Shown: positions 31,871-43,543 of the stretch, piece by piece
How the letters are laid out: every line of letters begins with the position of its first letter
Numbering within the stretch: position 1 is the stretch's first letter
Source of the DNA: Lunularia cruciata
Taxonomy: Eukaryota; Streptophyta; Marchantiopsida; Lunulariales; Lunulariaceae
Assembly (NCBI GenBank): GCA_948567375.1
Contig: OX419755.1
Coordinates: forward strand, 563,001 to 627,000
DNA length: 64,000 nucleotides
Direction of reading: 5' to 3'
Position numbers and translations under genes: made by a program
The notes under the pieces: generated by a model
Seen by the model: only the letters and a program-made list of their open reading frames with translations
Database searches by the model: none
Told to the model about the DNA's origin: nothing

Positions 31871-33756
31871 CTAGACTCAGTCTGTGTAGTAGCAGATGGC
31901 TGACTATAGGTACTCCATCACCACCTACCACACCTGCACTAGGACGTCTAGGAACCATGGATGTGGTCTGCAATGCCTCAAATAGCGTGAAAGACTGGGG
32001 AAGTCTTACCTGTCTCCCAACCTCTCCTCTCTGTGGGTCCAACTCCACTGATGCTCCTCTAGGCTCTGGAGCACGTACTGCACTCCTAGTCACGGCTGCA
32101 AATGCATCCACCTATGCTGCTCCGCACATGAAGTCCAAAGCATCTCTATCACCAACATATGAGGTGGAAGCCTCAGCACCCGAATCTGATCTCCTCTGAG
32201 CAATAGCCATACTAGCCAATCTCTGCTCCAACTGCTCAATCCGAGTAGCCATAGCTGTGTCAAAAGTAAGGGCAGGTACGACACCCCTACTAGGTGTAGA
32301 TCCTCTACCACCACCTCTACCACCTCGTCCTCCATGAACTAGAGCTCCTCTACTACCTACTATAGCAACCCTACCACTCCGTAACTCCGGGTGTAGGTCA
32401 AAACACCGGTCACTAGTGGGACCAAATTTGTGGCAGTGCTCACACTGCCTCTATGCTGGCTGTGATGCACCAGAGGTATCAGGTCTGCTGCCTTGAGTAC
32501 ACTCTCTTTGATGGTGAGGTCCACCACAAGTCCAACAAGCAACACCACCACTCACTGGCTGCTACTGACCCAAAATGAGGGTAAGGGTCTAACTCCACTA
32601 GGCCCTCCACTCGCTCCATAGGATCTGGGCTATCCACCCTGTCCTTGAAAACCAATTGGGCGTGGTGCACTCAACTGCACTCTAGAAGAAGTCACAGCCG
32701 TGGATGAGGTCTCCCTACCAAATCCAGTTGTCACCACCCTCTCCTCCACCATGTTGAGCTCAATATGCTCAGCCAAACCAAAGACTACTGCCAAAGTAGG
32801 CAAAGTAGCTTGCAACAATGTAGCATCATGAACTCTACGTTGCAACTCTCTATCCAGTATCCCATACCAAAACTAGACTACCGGGGCCTCAGTAACTCCC
32901 TGAGTGAAACTGATCAGCTGCCTCATGCGAGTCTATGCCTTGTGTAGGCTCACTCCAACCTTCCGCTGGAACTTCTACAAGCTCCTCAGCTTGTCAATCC
33001 GCACTCCCTGGTAGTTTTGCCTCAAATATAGGAAGAACTCCACCATGGGGTTAAACCCCGGTACCACACCACCTCCTGCAGCGGTACCTCCACTCATAGT
33101 AGCACTATCTCCAGCTAGTGCACCTCCACTAGCTCCAACCACACTACTTGAGCTAGAACTCATAGGTATAGCCGATCTACTCCTGGCCACCGAGCCTGAA
33201 GTGATGGAGACATAGTGTGGAGACCAATACTGTCTCCATAACTCAATCTCCTCCAAATGAGCTCTCCTGAACTCATGGTAGTCATCCATTGGCGGACCCT
33301 CTTGATGCTGAAACAACCCCTTCCATGCCATGAAGGGTGTGAACAAAGTCGGGTTCCGCATCTGCTACAGATCACACCAACTATCGAACTCCTGAATGGA
33401 GTCATCCAACTCAATGGTACCCACTATACCAGAGTAATGCCTAGGGCCTTTGGAGGCCCCATAAATCTCGTCCATGTCCCACAACAATGGTGCGAACACA
33501 CCAAGTGCACTCTCAACTGAATCAGCTCCTATGTCGAACTCCAACTTAGAGTCAATCTCCTCCCTCACTAGGACCTGAGATACAGGCTGATACTGAGCAC
33601 CACTCCAAGTAAACCCATTGTGTATTGCAGGGCTAACTCCTCTAGAATCTCCCAAGAACTCCGTTGTGACAAAGTAACCACAACAGCAAACTCGAACCAC
33701 CAACTGCAACTGCAAGTACCCCACCAAGTGCCAACACCACCACGTGCCAACACCAA
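31871..33756 (-). pseudogene. gag: gag of element D
   Basis: N-terminal to C-terminal: FVTTEFLGDSRG, MDEIYGASKGPRHYSGIVG, then the capsid-like FTPFMAWKGLFQHQEG and DDYHEFRRAHLEEIELWRQY (32975-33727, one frame), a Ser/Gly-rich insert, and LQRRVHDATLLQ with AEHIELNMVEERV (32630-32845). The nucleocapsid shows CWTCGGPHHQREC (first Cys codon at 32537) and a second knuckle-like CEHCHKFGPTSDRC in which Pro stands where His is expected. Frameshifts lie between 32630 and 31870. Start uncertain: 33727 or 33756. Confidence 0.75.
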
Positions 33757-34084
33757 CTAAACACCACCCACTAATGTAATTCTAACCAAGATAACTACAC
33801 TAGGAGAAAGGGCAACCTATAACCTGCCATCATAACACGCACTCTCACAATGTGTAGGTCATCACTTCATGCCTCACCGGAGAGAAACAAAGGTAGTCTG
33901 ACTAGTCATCACTCTAGCCTCACCACCAAGAGCACACCAGAGCACCAACGCTCAAAAGTCAGTGCACCTCATACAAACGTGGTGCACAAACAAGAAGTAG
34001 AGAATGGAGGGGATCCAATCACAAGAAATCTAAACAAAAATCCTCCATCTCATAACACAACACGGGACTAACTCTGCCACCATT
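33757..34084 (-). other. Leader and PBS-like site of element D
   Basis: Untranslated leader. Minus-strand TGGTGGCAGAGTTAGTCC at 34065-34082 resembles the tRNA-iMet site TGGTATCAGAG with two mismatches, two bases after a possible LTR end ATGCCA. No ORF of note. Confidence 0.5.
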
Positions 34085-34745
34085 TGGCATTTGACATAAG
34101 AGCAGTTCGGATCTAAGTCCTAAGCTACCAGGATCACCAAGAATGGGATCAAACTGCCTCTCCTAGCCAAAGCTATATGTGTATAGATAACAGTGGCACA
34201 GTCACTAGGACAACAAGTGACGGTGGACCAGTTGGCTAGGGCACCAGTCTAGGAACAAGAGATCTAGGGGTCAAACCCTGTTGTGCACAATCTAGCAAGA
34301 AAGGCAGATTTTGCCAACCAATGACCAAGATCTACTCTAAACTAGCTAGCCTCACGCCAGCAAGCTGGCTTGCTGGCCCTTCTAGACCTTCATAGCCTCT
34401 CATAGCCCACAGCCCTATGCCTTGAAGCCTCCTCCAAAATTGGTGAAACCTCTCTAAATTTGCGAAAGTCCTCCAAACTAGCAAAATTCCTCCAAATCTG
34501 GCCAAACAGCAAAACTCCTCCAAATCTGGCCAAAATCTGACGTAAACCCTAAAGATGGCTGTCCGCCAAATCCCCTGCTAACTTTCCACTCGAGCCAAAT
34601 TGACAACGCGGGTTTTTCCAAATCACAAATTCATGAGAAGAGCTTCCCAACTCCACCTTCAATTTCACTTTCTAAGCCCAACTCGCAGCAAATTGGTCCT
34701 ACCTTCACCTCCTGAGCTCAAAATCACAACCACTGCTCAAAAATT

Positions 34746-34773
34746 GCTCCTTCTTTATATTTAAAGAAGGAGC
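34746..34773 (-). promoter_or_regulatory. TATA box inside a 12-bp-arm palindrome
   Basis: Arms GCTCCTTCTTTA and TAAAGAAGGAGC around 4 nt. On the element's sense (minus) strand it contains AATATAAAG, a good TATA box for the 5' LTR. Confidence 0.55.
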
Positions 34774-34934
34774 AGCCAGCACTTCCGCACACTGTCTGCC
34801 TAACTGCCAAATCTACATCACTTGAATAAGCTTCTGCACACTAGGGAAACACAGAACTTGAATCGAGCTACCAACGATCCACCAAGCTTGGAGATACCAC
34901 CAACACTCAAAGTTCCTGCACCCAATTTCCCCCT

Positions 34935-35140
34935 GAGCTCACTTCTCTGATGTAATCAGATTGCTTACCACTCTCAACTCAACTCAACTCAGATCAGTAC
35001 TTGATCTGTCACTATAAATTGCCAACAATTGGGCACTGATTACAGCCAAGCCACACCCACTCAAGCATAGAGAATCCAGGTGACGCTTGCCGGCCTATAT
35101 AGCTAGGAACTCGAAGGCTCAACATCAGAGAAGTGAGCTC
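34935..35140. repeat. 19-bp inverted repeat in family-2 U3
   Basis: GAGCTCACTTCTCTGATGT at 34935-34953 and its exact reverse complement at 35122-35140. The left LTR copy breaks off right at the first arm. Confidence 0.7.
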
Positions 35141-35392
35141 TTTGGAGCTCACCTTCAAAACTATACCCCTTGGACTCGAGCTAGCACTAAAACCCTAACG
35201 GTCCCGCTGACGGCACACTCGACGGTGCAAATGGTGCAAAGTGACGGTGGGCTCCTCCGTGAAGTCAGTACCCCGAACACCAAATCTAACCGTCGGAAAG
35301 TAGCCTCTGAGAAAGTTCTAGAATAACTCTAACTACTATCAATAGAACTCTAGTGTCTGAGCATCTAGATGCGGCACTACAAATGCCATGAC

Positions 35393-35720
35393 ACACCTCT
35401 TGCATGCGCCTGTCACTATCAATTGTACTTCATGCGTATGGGCCACCGGTTTTGAATGGTCCTTTCTTGAATTTCTTGCCACGAAGAAAGGTTGTTACAC
35501 TATCTTTTCTTTGGGCTGAGCTCCCCCCGTTACAAAGACTCCTTACTTCAGGTTGTATGCTGACAAGGTACTTCACCTTATGACCCGAAGCCACTTTACC
35601 TTGGGTTTCATCCCAAAGACTCTTTTCTTTGCCTTCTTTGGCCGTACATGCGCAATCTGACTTCTCTATACAGTTCTTCTTCTCCATTTTGAAAAAAAAA
35701 CAAAAAATGTGGGTACCACA
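35393..35720 (-). repeat. Family-1 LTR U3-start fragment
   Basis: Reads TGTGGTACCCACA from 35720 leftwards for about 330 bp, then meets element D. Confidence 0.8.
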
Positions 35721-36104
35721 TGAATGTAGCATTGAGTTGATGTAAAGCAATTTTGATCAAGGAAGTTGTGCCTTCAATGGAGGGGTGGAACACAATTCTG
35801 AGGCAAGGTCACCTTATGGCAAAGTAGCTATTTTTGAGATGGATTGAATCATCACAATCAAGATTGTTTGGACAGATTTGATGGATTTGTGATTAAGGAG
35901 TGTTACTTTGTGACAAAATTGAAACTTAGTGCTTGTTACTCTCTTTTGGGTGTGGTTTCTACCCAAGAGATTAAAAGAGAACTCAAGGAAAACCATGCTT
36001 GTTATTGTTTGATTTCATATTTGAACATTTCTGAATTGCATCTATGCGGGAACAAACTTTACTTACCTGATTACCGCAAAAGTGATATTTGCTCGGTTGT
36101 CACA
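35721..36104 (+). repeat. Family-1 LTR U5-end fragment
   Basis: Opposite orientation to the previous piece. Contains the conserved U5 text ending TTACCGCAAAAGTGATATTTG then GGTTGTCACA at 36104. Confidence 0.82.
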
Positions 36105-37351
36105 AAATACAACACCATCTTTCTTTTCTCAATCCCTTTCATCAGATTCATTCTAAAGTAGAAATGGGCATCAAATGGCACCAAATAGTTAGGAGGATCC
36201 TGATCTCTCCAACACCACACCATTTGTTGCATTCTTTGGTGAAAGCACTTTGCCCAATTCACCCGTGCTCCAAAAAACATCTAGTGGAAGAAGACTACCT
36301 ATATGCTTCATTACATATGTCATGCAATCAGGCTTGAAGAGTGCCATCATCACTCCAATGATGCTTTGCTTGATGGGTCTTGATAGGTATTAACTTTGTA
36401 CCCATTCTTTGTACATGGCGTCGTGAAGGAATTTTGAATTTCATCCATCTCCTCTACAAACTCTCCTTTCTTGAGAAAGGTTGCCTTAATTTCCTCACCA
36501 GCCTCTCTTCCCATTACCAATCTCTAATCCGACTCTGTCCATTGAGCCAGATTGCCTCTCTTCTCTTTATTCTCAAGTCACTCCTCACAATCACTCGAAG
36601 TTAATTCTGCCATGAACCTTGGATAACTCAAGTTCCAATTCCATGCCACAAAAGTGATCCAAAGTCTATTCAGTACTTTGATCCTGGCTATCATATCTAA
36701 CCTTTGAATAATCAGATTTCTCACTACAAGTGAAGGACTCTTCTTCTCACCCTTCTTTGGCATTATGTGATCTCTAATGCATGGTATCTGAAAATAATTC
36801 TATCGTCTCCCGGTCTCAAGATCCTAACTCCTTTAGAATTGTTAAACATCAAATGATCAATTGGCTTGGCTATAGGCACTCCTTTGGGTTGACTACGCAA
36901 TGGCTTAGGAAACTTGTGTGATATTGCAAAATCCTCTTGAAAAAGTCCCAATTTTATAGTTCTTTGTTGATCAACCATTCCTTTGTCCCTCTTCATTAAG
37001 ACTCACCCTTTCTGCATGAATTCATCCTGGCATTATCCAAGTTTGTAGTTTGCACCTTATCCACCATTTTCTTGCCTTTCCTTTCTTGATTGACCCATCC
37101 AAAGGGAAGTTGTTATGCCATCTTTGCATTGGGTTGATCATCTCGAGATAAAGTTCTCTTACTTTGGGTTTCTCTTGTTGGGTCTGATCCAAGTACTTTG
37201 CTTCTAACACAAAGTCACTTTACTTTACGTTACAAACCAAAGACACAATTCTTCTCCTTCCAATGCTATGTGGGTTCAATACGACTTTGTTTGTACACTT
37301 CTTCTTCAAAATAGAACAAAAGCTTTAAAAACTAAAAATGTGGGTACTGCA
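36105..37351 (-). pseudogene. Truncated 3' LTR of element E with start of U3 ORF
   Basis: LTR terminus TGCAGTACCCACA at 37351, followed by a degraded polypurine tract (37352-37365). The N-terminal domain of the U3 ORF is readable from about 36763 (NLIIQRLDMIARIKVLNRLW, WNLSYPRFMAEL) to VNWAKCFHQRMQQMVWCW and FDAHFYFRMNL near 36130, with several stops. The acidic and coiled-coil parts are missing; the sequence ends at 36105 against an inverted U5 fragment. Confidence 0.75.
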
Positions 37352-37365
37352 TACTCTCTCCTTCA

Positions 37366-38660
37366 AATGTCAGCATCTCCGCAAGCATTGACAATAGACT
37401 CTTTATGCAAAGGTTGGGTTTGTGGTCCAATAATTTTGAACTCTCCACCCATTCACTCAAGTGGCAAAAGGATTGCCTTCCAGGTCTGCAAGTTGAATAG
37501 AGCCATTATCATAAATGTGCATGGTATGGTAGGGCCCATCCACTTGAGATGCAACTTCCCTAGAAAAAACATTCGGTGATTGTCATATAACAACACCAAA
37601 TCACCCTCTTGAATAGCAACAGGCTTGATTTGCTTATTGTGCTTGAATTTCCTCTATTCTTGCACTTCCTTTGTGGTTTGCATTGCATTGTCTCTTTTCT
37701 CTTCTAACCATATCAGTTGATGAATCCAAAGATCCTGACTTTCTGCTTCCAAAAATTGTTCTTCACAAAGAATCCAGTATGATGGTACTTCAAATTCAGC
37801 TAGTAGTATGGGATGCAATCCATATGTCAAGAAATATAGGGTTTTTTTGGTCGTAATCTTCTCAGTCATTTGGTATGCTCACAAAGCTACAAGGAACTTT
37901 GTGTTGCAATTGTAGGCATAATTGACTGTCACTTTATTCAAAATTTTACATAACAATGCATTGCCCTTCTCCATTAGTCCATTTTCTTTTGGATTATAGG
38001 GAGTTGTCTTCTAATGTTTTATCTGGAAGAAATTGGTTAACGCTTCTACCATGGAGTTCAAAAAATAAGTTCCCCGATCATTGACCATTTCTAGAGGACA
38101 CCCGTAACATGAATGATGTTTTGGAAGAAAAATTTGGCAACTATTTTTGCATCATCTCTCCAAGTGGCCTCGGCTTCCACCATCTTGGTAGCATAATCAA
38201 TGCACACCAAGATGTTTCTCTTCCTTGTGACTCAAGTTATTGGTTGAATTGGAACCACAAAATCAATACCCTATTTCTCAAATGGAGCCAATGGAAAAAT
38301 TGGTCTCAAAGGCCATTGGGAAGTAGCCATTGGCTTTCCTATTTGTTGATAGGCATCACAACTTTGTATGTGGGCTTGAGTATCCTTATACATCATAGGC
38401 GACCAATACCTTGATGAAAGAATTTTCTTTACAATATTCTTTAGGGCATAATGTCCTCCCAATGCTTTAGAGTGTAAGGACTCAATTACTCCTCCAACTT
38501 GATATGCCTCTAAAAATCTCCGAAGTTCTTTGTCCTCACCCATCTTGAATAAAATATTATGTTTTAGCTAGTACGGTCCTATCTTCTTGAGGAAGATTGC
38601 ATTGTGCTCCAGATCCAGCCCCTTAAGACAATGGCAAGTATGCTAGTAATGATATTCTAC
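37366..38660 (-). pseudogene. Integrase of element E
   Basis: Zinc domain near 38271-38543: HSKALGGHYALKN and CDAYQQIGKP, where the last zinc Cys has become Tyr. Core remnants include PYNPKENGLMEKGNALL (catalytic Glu kept) and the TEKITTKKTLYFLTYGLHPI block at 37790-37869. The C-terminal HLRWMGP block lies near 37540. Multiple frameshifts. Confidence 0.82.
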
Positions 38661-39890
38661 CGCATACCTCATACTTCACATTTCCATTAAATGGTTTAAC
38701 TCTTCATCAAGAAACCAATCATTCACTTTTGAGTCTTGGTCTTGAGTTTCCAACCTGGATAGGAAGTCCGCATTTGAATGCAAAGCTCCCTTCCTTACTT
38801 GTATAGTGCATGTGAATTCTTGTAATAACAAGATCCATCTTGCAATTTGCCCTAACAAAACCGCCTTCTTGACCAGATATTGCAAAACATCATGGTCAAC
38901 ATAGTAGACAAACTCATATCCTAATAGATAGTGGTGGAACTTCTTGCAAGCATACACCATTCCAAGTGCTTCTCTTTCAGTTGTCAAATAATTATTTTCT
39001 AAAACTAAAAGTTTTTGGTTGGCATAATAAATCAGGATTCCTTCTTCTTCTTGTCCTTTTGACTTAAGATGATGCCAATTACCATGGACAAAGTGTCCAT
39101 ATACACATAAAAAGGGATATCCCAATTTGGGGCCCTCATAATTGGTGCTTCAACCCATTTCTTTTTCAATACTTAGAAAGCTTCTTCTTGTTTTGCTTCC
39201 TATAAGTAGTCTTTGGACTTCTTTAGAAGCTTTGTGAGGGATGCAACAGGCACCGTGTAGTTTGAGACAAAGCATTTGTAGTATCAAATGTTTCTTACAA
39301 AGGACCTGAACTCCCAAATGTTTTTAGGGGATTCCATAGCTAAGATGAATTTCACCTTCTTGACATCAACTTAATACCTTGGCTTGACACCTGATGCCCC
39401 AAAAGAACTCCTTCTTTCACTATTAAGAAGCATTTATGCGGGTGTAATGACAAACCGGCAAAACAACACCTTTCAAAAGTTTGGCAAAGGTAATCCAAAT
39501 GTACTTCTCTTTGCCCAAACATTGAAAAATCATCAATAAAGACTTCTACAAATTTATGCAAAAACTATTTGAAAATTTCATTCATCATTTGCTAAAAAGT
39601 AATGTGAGCATTACACAACCCAAAGGGCATTTGATTGTAAGCAAAAGTGCCCCAAACTATAGTGAATGTGGTTTTTTCCTTGTCTTCTTCTTGGATGGAT
39701 ACTTGATTACAGCTTGAAAATCTTTTGAGAAAATTGTAACAAGGATGACCTGCTACTTGGTCCAAAATGGTATCCATGAAAGGCAAGGGATGATGATCCT
39801 TCTGCGTGACTGCATTTAGCTTGCAAAAATCTTGGCACACTCAAATCTTCCCAGTCTTCTTCATCGGAACAATGACAAAGGGGGAGACCC
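38661..39890 (-). pseudogene. pol: Reverse transcriptase and RNase H of element E
   Basis: RT: FCKLNAVTQKDHHPLPF, NQVSIQEEDKEKTTF, QMPFGLCNAHITF, then VEVFIDDFSMFG (39352-39561). RNase H: TTEREALGMVYACKKFHHYL, YVDHDVLQYLVKKAV and HSNADFLSRLETQDQDSK (38676-39125). Frames change at least three times, and a gap with stops lies at 39130-39350. Same Tat/Athila-like type as element B. Confidence 0.87.
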
Positions 39891-40149
39891 ACTCACTACT
39901 CAAGATGAGAAGATTATTCTGGCCCCTAAGTACTTGTCAATTTCATCTTTCATTAAAAGTGAGTACTTTGGGTTCAGGCGGTATTATCTTTGCCACACCA
40001 AAACTGCACCCTTGACAAGATGAATCCAATGCTCTCCAAATTGACATGGAATATGCGGCATTTGATCAATAGACCAGGCGAATACATCTTGGTACTCTAT
40101 AAATAGGGCACTGTATCTTGCCAACTCCTCCAAAGTGACTATCTTTGAA

Positions 40150-41030
40150 ATCTTTAAAATTTTCCTTCAGTCAAGACGACATCTTGACAGTCATTGGGGT
40201 TAATGACTTCTTCAATGTGACTTACTCAGCTTAACCCAAGTCAAATTGCAATCAATCCCCCTTCCTCCAAATTTTTTTCACCTAAGGCAAGGTTGTATGG
40301 ATCCATACAACCTCCTCTTAGGTGAAAAGTTAGTCTTCAACCTCTACCTTATAGCACTCCAAGTAATTGATTTGGACTTTGTCTTTGGAGTCATTTGAAG
40401 ATGAGGACAATGAATCTTTGGATTCATCTTCATCTTCTGATGAGGTTGTTTCCTTAAGGTGGGGAACCTTTGTCCAACTCACAATTACCAACTTCTGGTC
40501 TTCAGATGAGATGCCCTTGAATGTTAATTTTTTGTTGGTGCCAATCCACAACAACTTGAGCACTGTACGATTAGGATCTACCAATCAACAATGGGTAACC
40601 AGTTTAAGTTATTATTTGCAATACAATGTAGTTTAACTTAAAGGGCATGCCTCCAATGATCATAGTAATATTTGACAGCATGCCCAAAGGCCGCCTCTTG
40701 GTTTGATCTACACACTTCAGAATTTGGGGTGTTGGCTCAAATGTAGTATACCCCAATTATAGTGCAGTGTCTTTTATCATGAACATTCACACCCGACCCC
40801 AAATCAATGGGTATGGATGTGATCATGCAACTTGCTATCTCCACATCCACTTCATGAGATCCCAAATCTTCTTGCTTAATACGATATATTATGGGCAAGT
40901 CTTTCTTGATCATCGCCCTTACTTTCTTGAGAGCTGAACTCAGCTGCTTCTTGTATAGCTTATTGTCCTCCCACAATTGCTTGAATGTGACATTCATATT
41001 CATAGATGCCAAATCTACCATAATATTGTA
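40150..41030 (-). pseudogene. Protease region of element E
   Basis: VTFKQLWEDNKLYKKQLSSA and PIDLGSGVNVHDKRH (40737-41021) match linker and active-site loop of element B's protease, followed after a frameshift by the acidic DEDESKDSLSSSSNDSKDK (40330-40584). Confidence 0.75.
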
Positions 41031-43470
41031 TTAGGGTACTCCTCCCAACTTCACCTTCTTTGCCTTTGTCTTTGGGTTCAAAGTCTCTCCTTATTCAAGT
41101 TGAACTTTGGGGCATTTCAGAATGGTGACCGGAGTACTAGTGGTCTTGACCCAAGATTCTTTGGGTTTACCCACCTCGGCTTGAATCAAGTTCTTTACTT
41201 CGGATCTGATATCCACCAGAAAAACTTGAGGCTTTGTCTTTGCATCCTCCTCCAAACTCATCTCCCAAGTCCTTTGTATTGCTTCTTGGATTTCCTTCTG
41301 CAAAGCTTTAGCTTTGGCTACTGCAAGAATCTTCCCCTCCTTTGTAGAAAGAATTGCTTTTGGGTGCAACTTCTTTGCCTTTCATGAAGATGAGGAATTA
41401 GTAATCAGTTCCTTGGGATCATGCCTCTTCTTGCCCATGCGTGTCTCAACTTTCAAAATTTCAAGGTCTGGCCATTCACCTTGAGAGCCAAACTCCCTTC
41501 TTGAGGTCTCTCCTCCTCAAGTGTTATACAATTTATAGTTGTATCTCCTTTTGCTTGTAACATTGCTTGCTTAGTTGGGGTCTATACATATTTTATAGGC
41601 GGCTTTGGGTTGGGTAGATGAGGACATTGGTTGCTCATATGACCTAATTGTTTACAATTCCCACACAAGGGAACATAACCCATTTGCCGTCTTGGCTCTG
41701 GACAGTTTGGAGACTAATGTCCCATCAAGCCACAATTGTAACACGCCCTTAGTGCAACATTTTGAGGCCAATTTTGGCTCCCCATTGGTGATCTTTGTGG
41801 AGGAGCATTGGAGTTATACTCCCTTGGTCCATACCTTGGACCTTGGTACAATGTGCTCACCTAAGGTTGTACTTCTTGAGTTTGGTACACCTCCACTTCT
41901 TCCTCTTCTTCCTCCTCTTGGTTCCATCTTGGAACCCAATCAATTTGTTGCACTAGAAATGTATTATGAGTACTGCATTCCATGTTTGCATGGCCTGACT
42001 TGCCACACACAATGCACCATACAATGGATCTAGCAAATGAAGGAGGCTTCTTTGGTCCTTTGCCCCAAGCATCTGGATCTTAAAATCCACAAACTCTTTC
42101 TAAGAGTATCCAACTTATAGTCTGCCTTACTTACACTCTTTGCTGGGGGTGTCAATGATTTCTTTCCGCACCTTTGTATTCTTTGTTGCTTTGACTCTTC
42201 TTTGGATTCAGAAGAAGAACTTGAAGATGTTGAGGATTCCTCCAAAGAAGGGGATGTAATGCAAGAACCTCTTCGTCTAGGCTTCTTGCCTTTCTTCTCT
42301 TTATTTCTTTGGTTTTTGAAAGAATGAGAGTGGGCTGCCTTGTAGCGGGCAACATGTTTGAGGACTTTGTCCAGGGAAGTAAGATTCCTCTCCCTGGCAA
42401 AGATACAAATCTCTAGTGACGATCTTCCAAGGAACCAGGTAATGGCTTGGGCATCGGAGTAACCTACCACACCAAATTTCTCCGAGACATGGTTCAAAAG
42501 GGCCATGAACCGCTCAAAGTAGTCTCTCAATTTCTCCTTCTTCCCTTTGTCCAAATCATTGAGTGCCGCAAAGACACTCGTATCGTAATCATTTTCTTGG
42601 AATTGTTCCAAGAAATTATTTCTCAAGTCTGCCCAGTCCACTAGTATGAACCCCTTTTGGGTTACATGAGTATACCAACTCCAAGCTTTCTTTCAGAGCA
42701 CACTCAGGAAAATCCACAAGCAATCCATAGAGTCATGTTCCTTGTTGGCAAAGGAAATGAGTTTGAATTCTTTGATGAATTTGTCAAGGTCTTTGTCTTG
42801 TTCTGTCCCCTTATACTTTTGGTAGGCATGTTGGGTAACAAGTAACAAAGTCATTCTTTGGCTCTGAGGACTTGGCTATGGTAAGGTTGAACTTGATGGA
42901 CCCAAGGAGCTGGTTGGTATTAAAGCCATGTTGACAGCCTAGAGGTTCCAATTGGTCAAGTTCAAAGTAGAGTCTTGTCAATAGATTCTTCTTTGATAGT
43001 GTTGACTTTGACTAGAAATGGAGTAAGAGCATAAACACTTTCAGAGTGCTCTTGAAAATTCCCTCAAGCCAACCAAGGAATTGTTCATAAGAGACATTGG
43101 GACTCTTCTTCCATTAAGATTCATGTTATCTTTCCACAGTTAAATTTCTTTATAAACCTAACCTCCTTGATAGCTTTAGGGGAAGTTGGTGTATTGGGTC
43201 GTAATGAGTATGTTTGCCCGTTGGTGTCTTTCCTCTTCTTAGAGGTTGGAGACAAGAAGTATCCTTGTCACCCAACTTCCCATTTCTTTTGTTTGAGTTC
43301 TTGCAAGGCTTCTTGAACTTCATAGAGAAGTTGAAAATCCAACACCTCTTGTTTGTTTTGTCAAAAGTGGATTGGATCTTTTGGTGTTCTTCTTCTTCAT
43401 GGTGCAAAGTTTGTCTTTGAACTCTCTCTTCCCATTGTTCTCTGAATGCAAACATTCATATTGGTTCAAA
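41031..43470 (-). pseudogene. gag: gag of element E
   Basis: Start near 43455 (FREQWEERVQRQTLHHEEE). Capsid-like block 42030-42641: DYDTSVFAALNDLDKGKKEK, WFLGRSSLEICIFARERN and VLKHVARYKAAH. The region 41600-42010 holds the knuckle segment, degraded and readable only in pieces. The basic C-terminal block KAILSTKEGKILAVAKAKAL and TWEMSLEEDAKTKPQV lies at 41091-41369. Many frameshifts. Confidence 0.8.
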
Positions 43471-43516
43471 ACCCAGTTAAAAGTTTGGCTTTGTATTCTT
43501 CCACTTCCAAAATATG

Positions 43517-43536
43517 TATCCTTGGCAGCGGTGCCA
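43517..43536 (-). other. Primer-binding site of element E
   Basis: Minus-strand TGGCACCGCTGCCAAGGATA, tRNA-Asp type with decay, 7 nt from the LTR end at 43544. Confidence 0.72.
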
Positions 43537-43543
43537 AAAATTA

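Larger units (their letters stand above)
25584..35392 (-). mobile_element. Element D: family-2 gypsy with methyltransferase and PHD finger
   Basis: Minus-strand order: 5' LTR (34085-35392, U3 start missing), PBS-like site 34065-34082, leader, gag (31871-33756), protease, cytosine-5 methyltransferase, RT, RNase H, integrase with PHD finger, 3' UTR, polypurine-like CTAGGGGGC, U3 of the 3' LTR (25693-26249) and a repeated U3 start (25584-25692). Pol from 31869 to about 27700 is one frame with about a dozen point stops. Both ends are bordered by family-1 LTR pieces and no target duplication can be read. The fused methyltransferase and PHD finger make it the most unusual element in the window. Confidence 0.88.
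34085..35392 (-). repeat. 5' LTR of element D (U3 start missing)
   Basis: The U3 part 34951-35392 matches 25693-26140. It continues into sequence absent from the left copy, through the TATAAA-containing palindrome at 34746-34773, to a proposed end at 34085 next to the PBS-like site. The U3 start was lost where a family-1 LTR fragment begins at 35393. Full LTR length is then about 1.4 kb. Confidence 0.55.
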
